In this document: positions 52,512 to 60,665 of the stretch, piece by piece | Layout: the number at the start of each line of letters is the position of its first letter | Numbering within the stretch: the stretch's first letter is position 1 | Origin: Mesorhizobium ciceri WSM4083 | GTDB lineage: Bacteria > Pseudomonadota > Alphaproteobacteria > Rhizobiales > Rhizobiaceae | NCBI RefSeq assembly: GCF_000519305.1 | Contig: NZ_JAFG01000012.1 | Span: 189 to 64,188, forward strand | Length of the DNA: 64,000 nucleotides | Direction of reading: 5' to 3' | Notes under the pieces: generated by a model | Seen by the model: only the letters and a program-made list of their open reading frames with translations | Databases searched by the model: none | What the model was told of the DNA's origin: nothing | Position numbers and translations under genes: made by a program

Positions 52512-53579
52512 TTACCCCATGTCGGCTGTCGCAGTTGGAACACGCGGGAGGGTCTCGGCCAGGAACCGCCAATCGCTGCGCTCGCGTTCGCCTTCATGGC
52601 GCTGACCGAAGAACTGAATGATCATTTTGCCGTCGGCGCCATAGGCCTCCAGTGACGTGACGTGACCGTCCTTGGTCGGCTTGCGCACGGCCCAAACCTC
52701 ACGGATGTGGTGGGTTTGGAGATGAAGGTGAAAGGTTTCGTCCAGCACATTGATCCGCGGGCCGACCGGCTTGACCGACTTGATCGGGCCGGAATGGATC
52801 TGGATGCAGCCCCGATTGCCCACGAAGCACATGATAGGCATTTCGTCTTCTGCCGCGCATTGGATCATGGCGCCAACGGCGCCATTGTCTAGGAGCCAGG
52901 CGTAATCCTGGCCTACCATGCGCATGGCCCGGCAGCGACTGAGCTTCAGCGTCTTCAGCATGTCGAAGAACTCGTGCACATCAGTCAGTCGGCCCCAGTG
53001 CTCGCGCAGCTCCTCGACCGTGGCGGCTTGGTCCGGAACGTCTGCGTCGGAGCTGGCGCCTTTCGCCTCGACCGACACGATCGGCTCCTGGTTCGAGGAT
53101 GCAAGCTCGCCCACCAGCTTCTGATAGGCGTAGAGGTTGGAGTTGTGCCCGAGATCCACCTGATGCACTGCTGCGCCGGTGGCGTCGAAGAATTGCAGAT
53201 TGCGGCGGATGTCGCCTCCATCACGCTTTTCGATTGCAAAGCCATGCGTCCAAACCTTCGGGAAGATGCGCAGGCCGATTTCGTCGCCGAGCACCAAGGC
53301 ATGGTCATTGCCGGTTACCACTTGGTTGTAGACGCCCAGCTTCTTGTGCACGGCACTTTGATTGCGGGTCACCGCCCTCACCTCGCCGACCGCTTCGAGG
53401 CCGATCAACACATCATTGGCGCTCGGCTCCATGCGCACCGTGCCGAAACCGCAGTGTGCCGCGACCAGCTCCGCTTCCGAAATATTCAGCTTGGCGGCGA
53501 GATCGTGTTCCCGGACCTTCGGACTGTGTTCCTGTGCCCGGCGGATTTGCTCCGGAGAAGGTTTCTCGAGCTGGTCCAT
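52512..53579 (-). CDS. hmuS: HmuS, haem-degrading/haem-trafficking protein
   Basis: A 355-residue HmuS/ChuS protein with the internal duplication of the family. Repeat 1 includes MEPSANDVLIGLEAVGEVRAVTRNQSAVHKKLGVY and VLGDEIGLRIFPKVWTHGFA. Repeat 2 includes LLDNGAVGAMIQCAAEDEMPIMCFVGNRGCIQIHSGPIKSV and the haem-region LDETFHLHLQTHHIREVWAVRKPTKDGHVTSLEAYGADG. Helices in the middle connect them. It is complete. Usually hmuS is followed by hmuTUV; here it is alone, next to integrase scars, so the transport genes were lost or lie elsewhere. In nodules it could recycle haem iron. Confidence 0.92.
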   Translation of the reverse strand: MDQLEKPSPEQIRRAQEHSPKVREHDLAAKLNISEAELVAAHCGFGTVRMEPSANDVLIGLEAVGEVRAVTRNQSAVHKKLGVYNQVVTGNDHALVLGDEIGLRIFPKVWTHGFAIEKRDGGDIRRNLQFFDATGAAVHQVDLGHNSNLYAYQKLVGELASSNQEPIVSVEAKGASSDADVPDQAATVEELREHWGRLTDVHEFFDMLKTLKLSRCRAMRMVGQDYAWLLDNGAVGAMIQCAAEDEMPIMCFVGNRGCIQIHSGPIKSVKPVGPRINVLDETFHLHLQTHHIREVWAVRKPTKDGHVTSLEAYGADGKMIIQFFGQRHEGERERSDWRFLAETLPRVPTATADMG

Positions 53580-54223
53580 ATCCTACCCCTGCTTCCCAAC
53601 CATGTTGAGGATCAGCTGCTCTGCCGGCCACTCTCCGATAGAGCGTATCGTGACGCCCGATGCCGATCTTGTGCTCGGGCCAAGACCTGGAGCGTTGCTG
53701 GACGCCATACCTGGCGCCATGTCACCGGTTCGAAACGCGGCGGCTGCTGCCCCGAGGGCCCCACGCGACTGACGGTCAGAGTCAGATGCCGGTCGCACCC
53801 CAGCCAATCCATGGCGGCGACCAGCCGGTCGCGAGTGATTGTGGACCTCGACGCCAAAGGACCGATCCGGCATTCGGGATCGACGGACGCTGGTGCCGTC
53901 CCTCAGAAAGCGAATCTGGGCCGAGCATGACATTTGCGTTCCTTCCATCGTGAACTGGTGAGGCCACCGACAAAATCAGTGTCCCTCGCCGTTGTGCCGT
54001 CTCGCCAGAAGGGAGGTTCAAGCGGTGTGCCAATCGCGCAGAAGCGAGCTCAGAAAAACATCTTCCGCATGCAGCTCAATGGTTTGCGCCAGAGCGAGCA
54101 CGGCCGACGCTAAGACCCGCTGTGTCGCGGAGCGGACAACCGCCACCCCCCATCTAATTTTCCAAGATGAGGAGGATTGTCGCGGCTGAATTCACGTATG
54201 TGAAGTCGCCACGCACCCGACAA
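53580..54223. other. Spacer upstream of hmuS and of the iscA promoter
   Basis: About 640 bases. A minus-strand frame at 53948-53583 ends only 3 bases from hmuS. Its last residues (TIRSIGEWPAEQLILNMVGKQG) look like a coding sequence end, but the rest does not resemble a protein I know. I leave it as a possible decayed gene. Confidence 0.4.
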
Positions 54224-54239
54224 TGTCGCACATCCGACA
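54224..54239 (+). promoter_or_regulatory. NifA UAS of iscA
   Basis: TGTCGCACATCCGACA, a perfect TGT-N10-ACA site, 60 bases upstream of the -24/-12 element at 54284-54299. Confidence 0.85.
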
Positions 54240-54283
54240 CAGCGTGTCAGGGACAGGCCCTGTTTTGAAACTGTTTTTTGCTT

Positions 54284-54299
54284 TGGCACGGCGCATGCT
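54284..54299 (+). promoter_or_regulatory. Sigma54 promoter of iscA
   Basis: TGGCACGGCGCATGCT matches the consensus with exact GG-N10-GC spacing; only the first T of TTGC is changed to A. It lies 44 bases before the iscA start. Confidence 0.85.
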
Positions 54300-54342
54300 T
54301 GGTGATCCGCACACGCGTCCCGGACTGAGGAGAAACCGAGCC

Positions 54343-54663
54343 ATGATCACGCTCACTGACAACGCAGTTGCGGCTGTCAAGATCGCTCTTTCTCGCGCCA
54401 GCGAGCCCGCGGAGGGCTTTCGCATCATGGTCGAGAACGGCGGCTGCGCCGGCTTTAAGTACCAGATGGGCCTCGAGAGCGACTTGCGCGAGGGCGATGC
54501 CATCATCGAGGCAAATGGGGTCAAGGTGTTCGTGGACGTAGGGTCTCAGCCACATGTGGCGGGCATGACCGTCGACTTTGTCACAGATCTGGAATCCTCC
54601 GGCTTTGTCTTCGACAATCCCAACGCGCGGGAGAAGTGCGCTTGCGGCAAGTCCTTCGGCTAA
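54343..54663 (+). CDS. iscA: Nif-associated IscA/HesB iron-sulfur carrier
   Basis: A 106-residue A-type Fe-S carrier. The ATG at 54343 is chosen for its GAGAAACCGAG context and the conserved start MITLTDNAVAAVKIALSRA; the frame is open upstream to 54223 through the promoter. The three conserved cysteines are present: GGCAGFKYQM and KCACGKSFG (C-x-C at the end). It delivers or stores Fe-S clusters for nitrogenase maturation. It has its own NifA/sigma54 promoter and is followed after a 760-base gap by nifS. A nifU scaffold gene is not visible. Confidence 0.93.
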   Translation: MITLTDNAVAAVKIALSRASEPAEGFRIMVENGGCAGFKYQMGLESDLREGDAIIEANGVKVFVDVGSQPHVAGMTVDFVTDLESSGFVFDNPNAREKCACGKSFG

Positions 54664-55425
54664 TGGCCCGAGACAGCCGCAAGCGGAACTGCAGCGAGAA
54701 GCCCAACAAACACTTCGACCGGACGCATGCTGGCGTTCTGGATAGGGCGAACGCAGCAGGTAAGGTCGGCACAATCGCCTATGTCGACCAGTTTGAATCT
54801 GTGATCGGCGTCGGCCCTGCGAGGTCGACGATCACCGCCCCCGACAGCCAGCCCTTCAGCGGCGGGGCCCGGATCCGCTCCGTGTCGGCGATCACCGGAC
54901 TCGCCATCGGCAAACCGCAAGCGAGCAGATCACCTGCCACATTAGGGTGGGCCGCGGCTGACTCGCATGGCTCGACGCCATCGAAGAAACGCCTCTATTG
55001 GTCCGGCGAGAAACGCCCGCTGCGGGGCTTGTTGCGGCAGAGCAGGTCAATACGCCAGGCACGACAGACCTGCCCACCCTTAGGAAGTAGGCAGGGGCGG
55101 AGCCGGTACCGGGACCGGCGATCGCTTGCCGCGGGATGCGCGGAACGTCGCCGCTCGAAACAATTCAGGTCCTGGCAAGCCGAAGCTGCCTGGCCGCCAA
55201 GCGGCGGGGCCGCAGCGCCTGACGGCAGACGTTCCCAGCGGTTGCCTAAAGCCTCACGTCGGGGACCCGAACTTGACGACGGCGACGCCGACCATGTTGA
55301 CGTCAGACCGTCAGGCCCTGCACCGCCTGCCTATTCGACTCCATCTCCATCAGCGCCACCGCGCCAGAGCTCGAGCGCCGATTTCGAGTACCGCGTCATT
55401 CTGGTCAACCTGAAAGCTTATAAAC
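54664..55425. other. Gap between iscA and nifS
   Basis: About 760 bases. No gene is supported: the long frames are Arg/Ser/Pro-rich GC artefacts. I found no second NifA/sigma54 promoter before nifS, so nifS is probably read from the iscA promoter. The gap may be a decayed nif gene, but no NifU motif remains. Confidence 0.5.
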
Positions 55426-56649
55426 ATGAGACCTGTCTATCTCGACAACAACGCGACGACACGGGCCGATCCTGAGGTGGTTCAAGCGATGTTGCCGTTC
55501 TTTAGGGATAATTTTGGCAACCCTTCGTCGACGCACGATCTTGGCGCCGCGGCTGATGTGGCGGCGAGCAGGGCGCGCCTGCAACTGCAAACGCTTATCG
55601 GCGCGGAGCTCGATCATGAGATCATCTTCACCTCGGGCGGGACGGAAAGCGACAATGCAGCGATACTTTCGGCGCTCGATGTGCTGCATGATCGAACAGA
55701 TATCGTGATTTCCGCCGTCGAGCATCCAGCCGTGCTGACGCTGTGCGCGCATCTTGAGAAGACGCAGGCCGTCACGGTGCACAAGATCCCGGTTGATCGC
55801 CACGGCCGGCTCGACCTCGACGCCTACAGGGCCGCCCTCACCCCGCGGGTGGCAATCGTCTCGATCATGTGGGCAAACAACGAGACCGGCACGATCTTCC
55901 CTCTTGGCAAGCTTGCTGAGTTGGCCAAGGAAGTCGGCGCTTTTTTCCATACCGATGCTGTGCAGGCGGTCGGCAAAACTCCGATGGACCTGAAATCGAC
56001 TGCAATCGACATGCTGTCGCTTTCCGGTCACAAGCTTCATGGCCCGAAAGGGATCGGCGCACTTTACGTGAGGCGTGACGTGCCCTTTAGCTCGTTGATC
56101 AAAGGAGGTCGCCAAGAGCGCGACCGGCGTGCGGGTACGGAGAACACGCCTGGCATAGTTGGGCTGGGCATGGCGGCCGAACTGGCGTTGAAGTCGATGA
56201 ACGACGTGGCGACACGGGTAAAGTCGCTCCGCGACCGGCTTGAGAACGGAATTGTCCAGGCCATCCAAAACGCCACCGTCACAGGCGATCCGCTAGCGCG
56301 CTTGCCCAACACGGCAAACATCGCCTTCGATCCTATCGAGGCCGAAGCAATCGTACATCTTCTCAACCGCGAGGGCATCGCCTGTTCTTCCGGCTCCGCC
56401 TGCACTTGCGGCTCACTGAAGCAGAGCCATGTCTTGAGTGCGATGAAGGTCGCCCACAGTGCGGTCCGCTTCTCCCTCTCGCGCGACAACGGCGAAGCGG
56501 ACGTCGACCGCGTACTCGAGGTCATGCCCGCGATCGTGCAGAAGCTGCGTGACTGTCCCAGTCCTGGAGCGGACCGGGTGAGTGCCGAAGACGTTCAACG
56601 GAATTTAGCCTCAGCGGCAGCAGAACAGGCGGCCGCTCATGAGCCGTGA
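55426..56649 (+). CDS. nifS: Cysteine desulfurase NifS
   Basis: A 407-residue PLP enzyme that supplies sulfur for nitrogenase Fe-S clusters. It starts MRPVYLDNNATTRADPEVV. It has FTSGGTESDNAAI (PLP phosphate loop), AVEHPAVL, WANNETGTIFPL, FFHTDAVQAVGKTPMDL, the PLP-binding lysine in LSLSGHKLHGPKGIGALY and the active-site cysteine loop IACSSGSACTCGS. The length is normal. The last 11 bases overlap the start of nifV, so the two are translationally coupled. The C-terminal 20 residues after RDCPSPGADRV are not conserved-looking. Confidence 0.96.
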   Translation: MRPVYLDNNATTRADPEVVQAMLPFFRDNFGNPSSTHDLGAAADVAASRARLQLQTLIGAELDHEIIFTSGGTESDNAAILSALDVLHDRTDIVISAVEHPAVLTLCAHLEKTQAVTVHKIPVDRHGRLDLDAYRAALTPRVAIVSIMWANNETGTIFPLGKLAELAKEVGAFFHTDAVQAVGKTPMDLKSTAIDMLSLSGHKLHGPKGIGALYVRRDVPFSSLIKGGRQERDRRAGTENTPGIVGLGMAAELALKSMNDVATRVKSLRDRLENGIVQAIQNATVTGDPLARLPNTANIAFDPIEAEAIVHLLNREGIACSSGSACTCGSLKQSHVLSAMKVAHSAVRFSLSRDNGEADVDRVLEVMPAIVQKLRDCPSPGADRVSAEDVQRNLASAAAEQAAAHEP

Positions 56650-57790
56650 GATTTTTCTCAACGACACGACGCTGCGCGATGGCGAGCAGGCAGCCGGCGT
56701 CGTCTTCACCTTGGCGGAAAAGCTGGAGATTGCCGAGTCGCTTGCGGCAGCCGGCGTGCCAGAGATTGAGATCGGCACGCCGGTCATGGGCGCGCAGGAG
56801 ATCGAAGCAATTCAAGCCGTCATCGCGCTGCGTCTACCCGTTCGACTTACGGCCTGGTGCCGCATGACGCCCAAGGATCTCGATGCCGCCATCGAGTGCG
56901 GCCTCACCGCCGTCAATCTGTCGCTGCCGGCATCGGACATCCAGCTTCTCGCCAAGCTCGGTCTGGATAAGTCGGGAGCGCTGGAGACAATCGAGCGTAT
57001 GGTCGCACGCGCAGCCGCCGGCGGCCTTTTCGTAGCAGTGGGCTGCGAGGATGCCTCGCGCGCCGACCGACACCATCTGGGCCGCGTCATCGAGACGGCC
57101 GCGCGCGCTGGTGCAAGCCGCATCAGGCTGGCCGACACGGTCGGCGTTCTCGATCCTTTTTCGACCTTTGAACTTGTCGCCCACCTCGCGGCGCAGTGTC
57201 CCGTCGAGTTCGAATTTCACGGGCACAACGATCTTGGCCTCGCAGGCGCAAACACGCTGGCCGCGATCCGTGCCGGTGCGCGCCATGCTTCGGTCACCGT
57301 TCTGGGGCTCGGCGAACGGGCGGGCAATGCCGCGTTGGAAGAGGTTGCCGTCGCGATGGCCGTGCTCGACGGCGCACACACCGGCATCGAGCTTGCCGCG
57401 TTGCCCGACCTCGCCTGCCAGGTAGCGCGCGCCGCCCGCCGGCAGACGCCGGCCATGAAGCCGATCGTCGGCGCCGATGTCTTTTCCCATGAAACCGGGA
57501 CTCATGTCGCAGGGCTGCTAAAGGACTCGCTGACGTATGAGGCGCTCGATCCAGCTCTCGTGGGCCGCTGCCGGCGAATAGTCATTGGCAAGCATTCCGG
57601 CGCGACCGCGATTGCGCATGTGCTGAGCGAAAGCGGCCGCGATCTCGACCCAGATCTGGCAGCCGCGATGGTCGCCCGCGTTCGCCGCAAGGCCACTGAG
57701 ATCAAATCGAGCATCACCGCACCTCAACTGATCGAGCTTTACGACTGGCTGTGCACGGAGGCAGCCGGCCGAGACCTTGGAATCGAGTGA
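56639..57790 (+). CDS. nifV: Homocitrate synthase NifV
   Basis: A 383-residue member of the HMGL/DRE-TIM family that condenses acetyl-CoA with 2-oxoglutarate to homocitrate, the organic ligand of FeMo-cofactor. Signatures are LNDTTLRDGEQAAGVVF, the metal site FEFHGHNDLGLAGANTLAAI, VTVLGLGERAGNAALEEVAVAM and SHETGTHVAGLLKD. It is full length and overlaps nifS by 11 bases. Gene position inside the nif cluster separates it from LeuA and citramalate synthases. Most rhizobia lack nifV and rely on homocitrate from the plant (Lotus FEN1), so its presence is notable. Confidence 0.93.
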   Translation: MSREIFLNDTTLRDGEQAAGVVFTLAEKLEIAESLAAAGVPEIEIGTPVMGAQEIEAIQAVIALRLPVRLTAWCRMTPKDLDAAIECGLTAVNLSLPASDIQLLAKLGLDKSGALETIERMVARAAAGGLFVAVGCEDASRADRHHLGRVIETAARAGASRIRLADTVGVLDPFSTFELVAHLAAQCPVEFEFHGHNDLGLAGANTLAAIRAGARHASVTVLGLGERAGNAALEEVAVAMAVLDGAHTGIELAALPDLACQVARAARRQTPAMKPIVGADVFSHETGTHVAGLLKDSLTYEALDPALVGRCRRIVIGKHSGATAIAHVLSESGRDLDPDLAAAMVARVRRKATEIKSSITAPQLIELYDWLCTEAAGRDLGIE

Positions 57791-58103
57791 GGCCGGCAGT
57801 GTCACTTGTCCTCGGCAGGTTTTTTCCTGATTGGTAGCCCCGCATCACAGCGCAGAATGCTCGGCTGGTGGTTCTGATGGCGGTGAGGGCTCACCGGACG
57901 CAGCGGCGCGACTGCCGAATCTGCGCCGATGCGAACCGGGGAGCGCGTCCCACCCATCGTGAGGCTGGTCGGCGCTGCCACTTTCCGTAAATGGCCGCAT
58001 CCTCCTCAGCGTCACCTGCCCGACACGGCATCTTATTTGCGAGCGCGGAGTAGCCGTGCGGCGACCCTACCCGACATCACGCTTTTGGACCCGGAGAATG
58101 CAA
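57791..58103. other. Spacer between nifV and nifW
   Basis: About 310 bases with no gene, no NifA site and no -24/-12 element that I can see. Confidence 0.5.
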
Positions 58104-58484
58104 ATGACTTGTTCCGCTGACAGCCGCTCGATCGACGTCATCGAGATCCTCGCGCGACTGAGGCGACTGTCGGCCGCGGAGGAGTTCTTTGCGGTGCTTG
58201 GCGTCTCGTATGACCCGAAGGTGCTCAATGTCTCGCGTCTGCATATCATGAAGCGGATGGGCCAGTACCTTGCCAATGAGGATTTGTCCGGCCTGCCCGA
58301 CCGGGTCATCGCCGCACGCGCGAAAGCCACGCTGAAACGCGCCTACGAGGACTTCGCGATCGCCTCTCCGCTCACACACCGGGTTTTCAAGGTGCTCAAA
58401 GACCACGATCCGGCCAAAGCTTCGACGCCAGGCCGGGCATTCGTCGCGTTCGATTCCGTGATGAATCGGTTCGAAAGGAAATGA
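58104..58484 (+). CDS. nifW: Nitrogenase-stabilising/protective protein NifW
   Basis: A 126-residue NifW. The ATG at 58104 is preferred over the one at 58098 because CGGAG then has a normal 8-base spacing. The sequence shows the family features ILARLRRLSAAEEFFAVLGVSYDPKVLNVSRLHIMKRMGQYL and YEDFAIASPLTHRVFKVLK. NifW binds the MoFe protein and protects it or assists its maturation under oxygen. Its stop is followed at 58509 by the NifA site of the fix operon. Confidence 0.94.
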   Translation: MTCSADSRSIDVIEILARLRRLSAAEEFFAVLGVSYDPKVLNVSRLHIMKRMGQYLANEDLSGLPDRVIAARAKATLKRAYEDFAIASPLTHRVFKVLKDHDPAKASTPGRAFVAFDSVMNRFERK

Positions 58485-58508
58485 TCGCGACACGGGTGCG
58501 ACACGCGA

Positions 58509-58524
58509 TGTCAAGAAGCTGACA
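58509..58524 (+). promoter_or_regulatory. NifA UAS of fixABCX
   Basis: TGTCAAGAAGCTGACA is a perfect TGT-N10-ACA site, 81 bases from the start of the UAS to the -24 element at 58590. Confidence 0.87.
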
Positions 58525-58589
58525 AAGCCGCGCTTCGTGAAGGCGCCCAGGAGTACCCGACTTCAAGGCATCGTGCAGCACGTGACGGT

Positions 58590-58605
58590 TGGCACGAATG
58601 ATGCT
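58590..58605 (+). promoter_or_regulatory. Sigma54 promoter of fixABCX
   Basis: TGGCACGAATGATGCT has the -24 TGGCACG and -12 ATGCT with exact GG-N10-GC spacing, 73 bases upstream of the fixA start. The -12 has A in place of the first T, exactly as at iscA. Confidence 0.87.
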
Positions 58606-58677
58606 CCCACTAGATATCTGCCAACCCCAATCCGGATAGAAGCAACCGTCCGGATCGAAGCTTAGCGAGACCGCCCA

Positions 58678-59529
58678 ATGCACATCGTAGTCTGCATCAA
58701 GCAGGTGCCGGATTCGACACAGATACGTGTCCATCCGGTGACAAACACGATCATGCGCCAAGGTGTGCCGACCGTCATCAATCCTTACGACCTGTTCGCC
58801 CTCGAAGAAGCCCTCAGACTGCGCGACGCCCATGGTGGCGAGGTCACCGTGCTCACCATGGGTCCGCCCATGGCTGAGGACTCGCTACGCAAGGCGCTCG
58901 GCTACGGCGCCGATCGCGCAGTGCTCTTGACCGACCGCTATTTTGCCGGTTCCGACACGCTGGCGACATCCTTTGCTCTTTCCCAGGCAATCGCCAAGAT
59001 TGGCGAGACGTTCGACATGCCGGACATTGTCTTCACGGGCAAGCAGACGATCGACGGCGACACCGCCCAGGTCGGGCCTGGCATTGCCAAGCGCCTCGAT
59101 CTTCTGCAACTCACCTATGTCGCGAAAATCGCCGCTATTGATCTTACTTCGCGCGAGATCACGGTCGTGCGCCGTTGCGAGGGCGGCATGCAGAAGCTGA
59201 AGAGCAGGCTGCCTTGCCTCATCACCATGCTCGAAGGCACCAACGAGATGCGACGGGGGTCAATCGAGGACGCCCTGTGCGGCGCGCGCAGCCAGATCCT
59301 GAAGTGGAGTGCAGCCGACGCAGGCATTGAGGACCTCGGCATGTGCGGACTGCGCGGCTCGCCGACAGTCGTCAAGCGCGTTTTCGCCCCTGCCGTGCGG
59401 GCGGAAAAGGCAGCGCAAATCGAGGTCGCCGAGAAGACGCTGCGCGATCTCGCGGACGAGCTGACCGCCGAAATCTTGGCCCGTCAGCCGGCGCTAGAAC
59501 GGGAACTCGCCTTCGATGGCGGCGCGTGA
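58678..59529 (+). CDS. fixA: Electron transfer flavoprotein beta subunit FixA
   Basis: A 283-residue ETF beta-type protein: MHIVVCIKQVPDSTQIRVHP, NPYDLFALEEALRLRD, VTVLTMGPPMAEDSLRKALGYGADRAVLLTDR, then VFTGKQTIDGDTAQVGPGIAKRL and the conserved MEEA-like TNEMRR region. It forms a heterodimer with FixB and, with FixC and FixX, a bifurcating electron-transfer complex that reduces ferredoxin/flavodoxin for nitrogenase while reducing quinone. It is the first gene after a NifA/sigma54 promoter and overlaps the open frame of fixB. Confidence 0.97.
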   Translation: MHIVVCIKQVPDSTQIRVHPVTNTIMRQGVPTVINPYDLFALEEALRLRDAHGGEVTVLTMGPPMAEDSLRKALGYGADRAVLLTDRYFAGSDTLATSFALSQAIAKIGETFDMPDIVFTGKQTIDGDTAQVGPGIAKRLDLLQLTYVAKIAAIDLTSREITVVRRCEGGMQKLKSRLPCLITMLEGTNEMRRGSIEDALCGARSQILKWSAADAGIEDLGMCGLRGSPTVVKRVFAPAVRAEKAAQIEVAEKTLRDLADELTAEILARQPALERELAFDGGA

Positions 59530-59545
59530 CGGCAAGGAGCAGACT

Positions 59546-60655
59546 ATGTCGAGCGCAAAAAAGCAAACCCCTCGCCCTGCCGCCGGCCGTGCCGGCGTGA
59601 AGAAGGAACTATCCAAGCGTTTCAAGGACTATCGACATGTTTGGGTGTTCATCGAGCTCGAGCGTGGCAAGGTTCATCCAGTATCCCTCGAACTGCTCGG
59701 CGAAGGCCGCAAGCTAGCCGACAAGCTCGGCGTCCAGCTTGCGGGCGCCGTGCTCGGCCCCGCGGGAGAAGCCACGAACTCCGCAATTGCCGAGGCTTTC
59801 GCCTATGGCGTCGACCTTGTCTACATGGTCGGGGCACTGCTGCTTACCGATTATCGCAACGAGCCCTTCACCAGGGCGATGACGGATCTGGTCAATACTT
59901 ACAAACCAGAGATCCTGCTTCTGGGTGCCACCACGCTCGGCAGGGATCTCGCAGGCTCGGTGGCGACGACCTTGCGCACAGGGCTCACGGCCGACTGCAC
60001 CGAGCTCGACGTGGATTCCGACGGCTCTCTCGCCGCGACTCGTCCGACTTTCGGCGGTTCCTTGTTGTGCACGATCTACACGCTCAACTACCGGCCGCAG
60101 ATGGCGACAGTGCGACCGAGGGTCATGTCCATGCCGCAGCGGGCGGACAAGCCGGTCGGGCGCGTCATCCAGCACAAGCTGTCGTTAGCCGAGGACGACA
60201 TCGTCACCAAAGTGCTCGGGTTTCTGCCCGATAGCCAGTCGGTACAGGCAAATCTCGCCTATGCCGACATCGTCGTCGCAGGTGGCCTCGGCCTCGGCGG
60301 GGCGGAGAACCTGCAGCTCGTGAAGAGTCTCGCGCGAGCGATCGGCGCCGAACATGGCTGTTCGCGCCCGCTGGTCCAGAAGGGTTGGATGCCAGCTGAT
60401 CGACAGATCGGTCAAACTGGCAAGACCATCCGGCCGAAGCTTTACATAGCTGCCGGGATCTCCGGCGCCATTCAGCACCGGGTCGGCGTCGAGGGAGCCG
60501 ATCTCATCGTGGCCATCAACACGGATCCGAATGCGCCGATTTTCGACTTCGCTCACGTGGGTATCGTCATCGATGCAATCCGCTTCCTGCCCGCACTGAC
60601 GGAAGCCTTCACCCGGCGGCTGTCGCCGCACAGTCGTGACAAGCTTGCAAGCTAG
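59546..60655 (+). CDS. fixB: Electron transfer flavoprotein alpha subunit FixB
   Basis: A 369-residue ETF alpha-type protein. The ATG at 59546 is chosen because AAGGAG lies 6 bases before it; the frame also has an ATG at 59516 overlapping fixA. It has HVWVFIELERGKVHPVSLELLGEGRKLADKLG, LLLGATTLGRDLAGSVATTLRTGLTADCTEL and the FAD-binding C-terminal domain ADIVVAGGLGLGGAENLQLVKSLA, then KLYIAAGISGAIQHRVGVEGADLIVAINTDPNAPIFDFAHVGIV. All are as expected. It is the second gene of the fixABCX operon. Confidence 0.96.
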   Translation: MSSAKKQTPRPAAGRAGVKKELSKRFKDYRHVWVFIELERGKVHPVSLELLGEGRKLADKLGVQLAGAVLGPAGEATNSAIAEAFAYGVDLVYMVGALLLTDYRNEPFTRAMTDLVNTYKPEILLLGATTLGRDLAGSVATTLRTGLTADCTELDVDSDGSLAATRPTFGGSLLCTIYTLNYRPQMATVRPRVMSMPQRADKPVGRVIQHKLSLAEDDIVTKVLGFLPDSQSVQANLAYADIVVAGGLGLGGAENLQLVKSLARAIGAEHGCSRPLVQKGWMPADRQIGQTGKTIRPKLYIAAGISGAIQHRVGVEGADLIVAINTDPNAPIFDFAHVGIVIDAIRFLPALTEAFTRRLSPHSRDKLAS

Positions 60656-60665
60656 GGGGCCGGGG

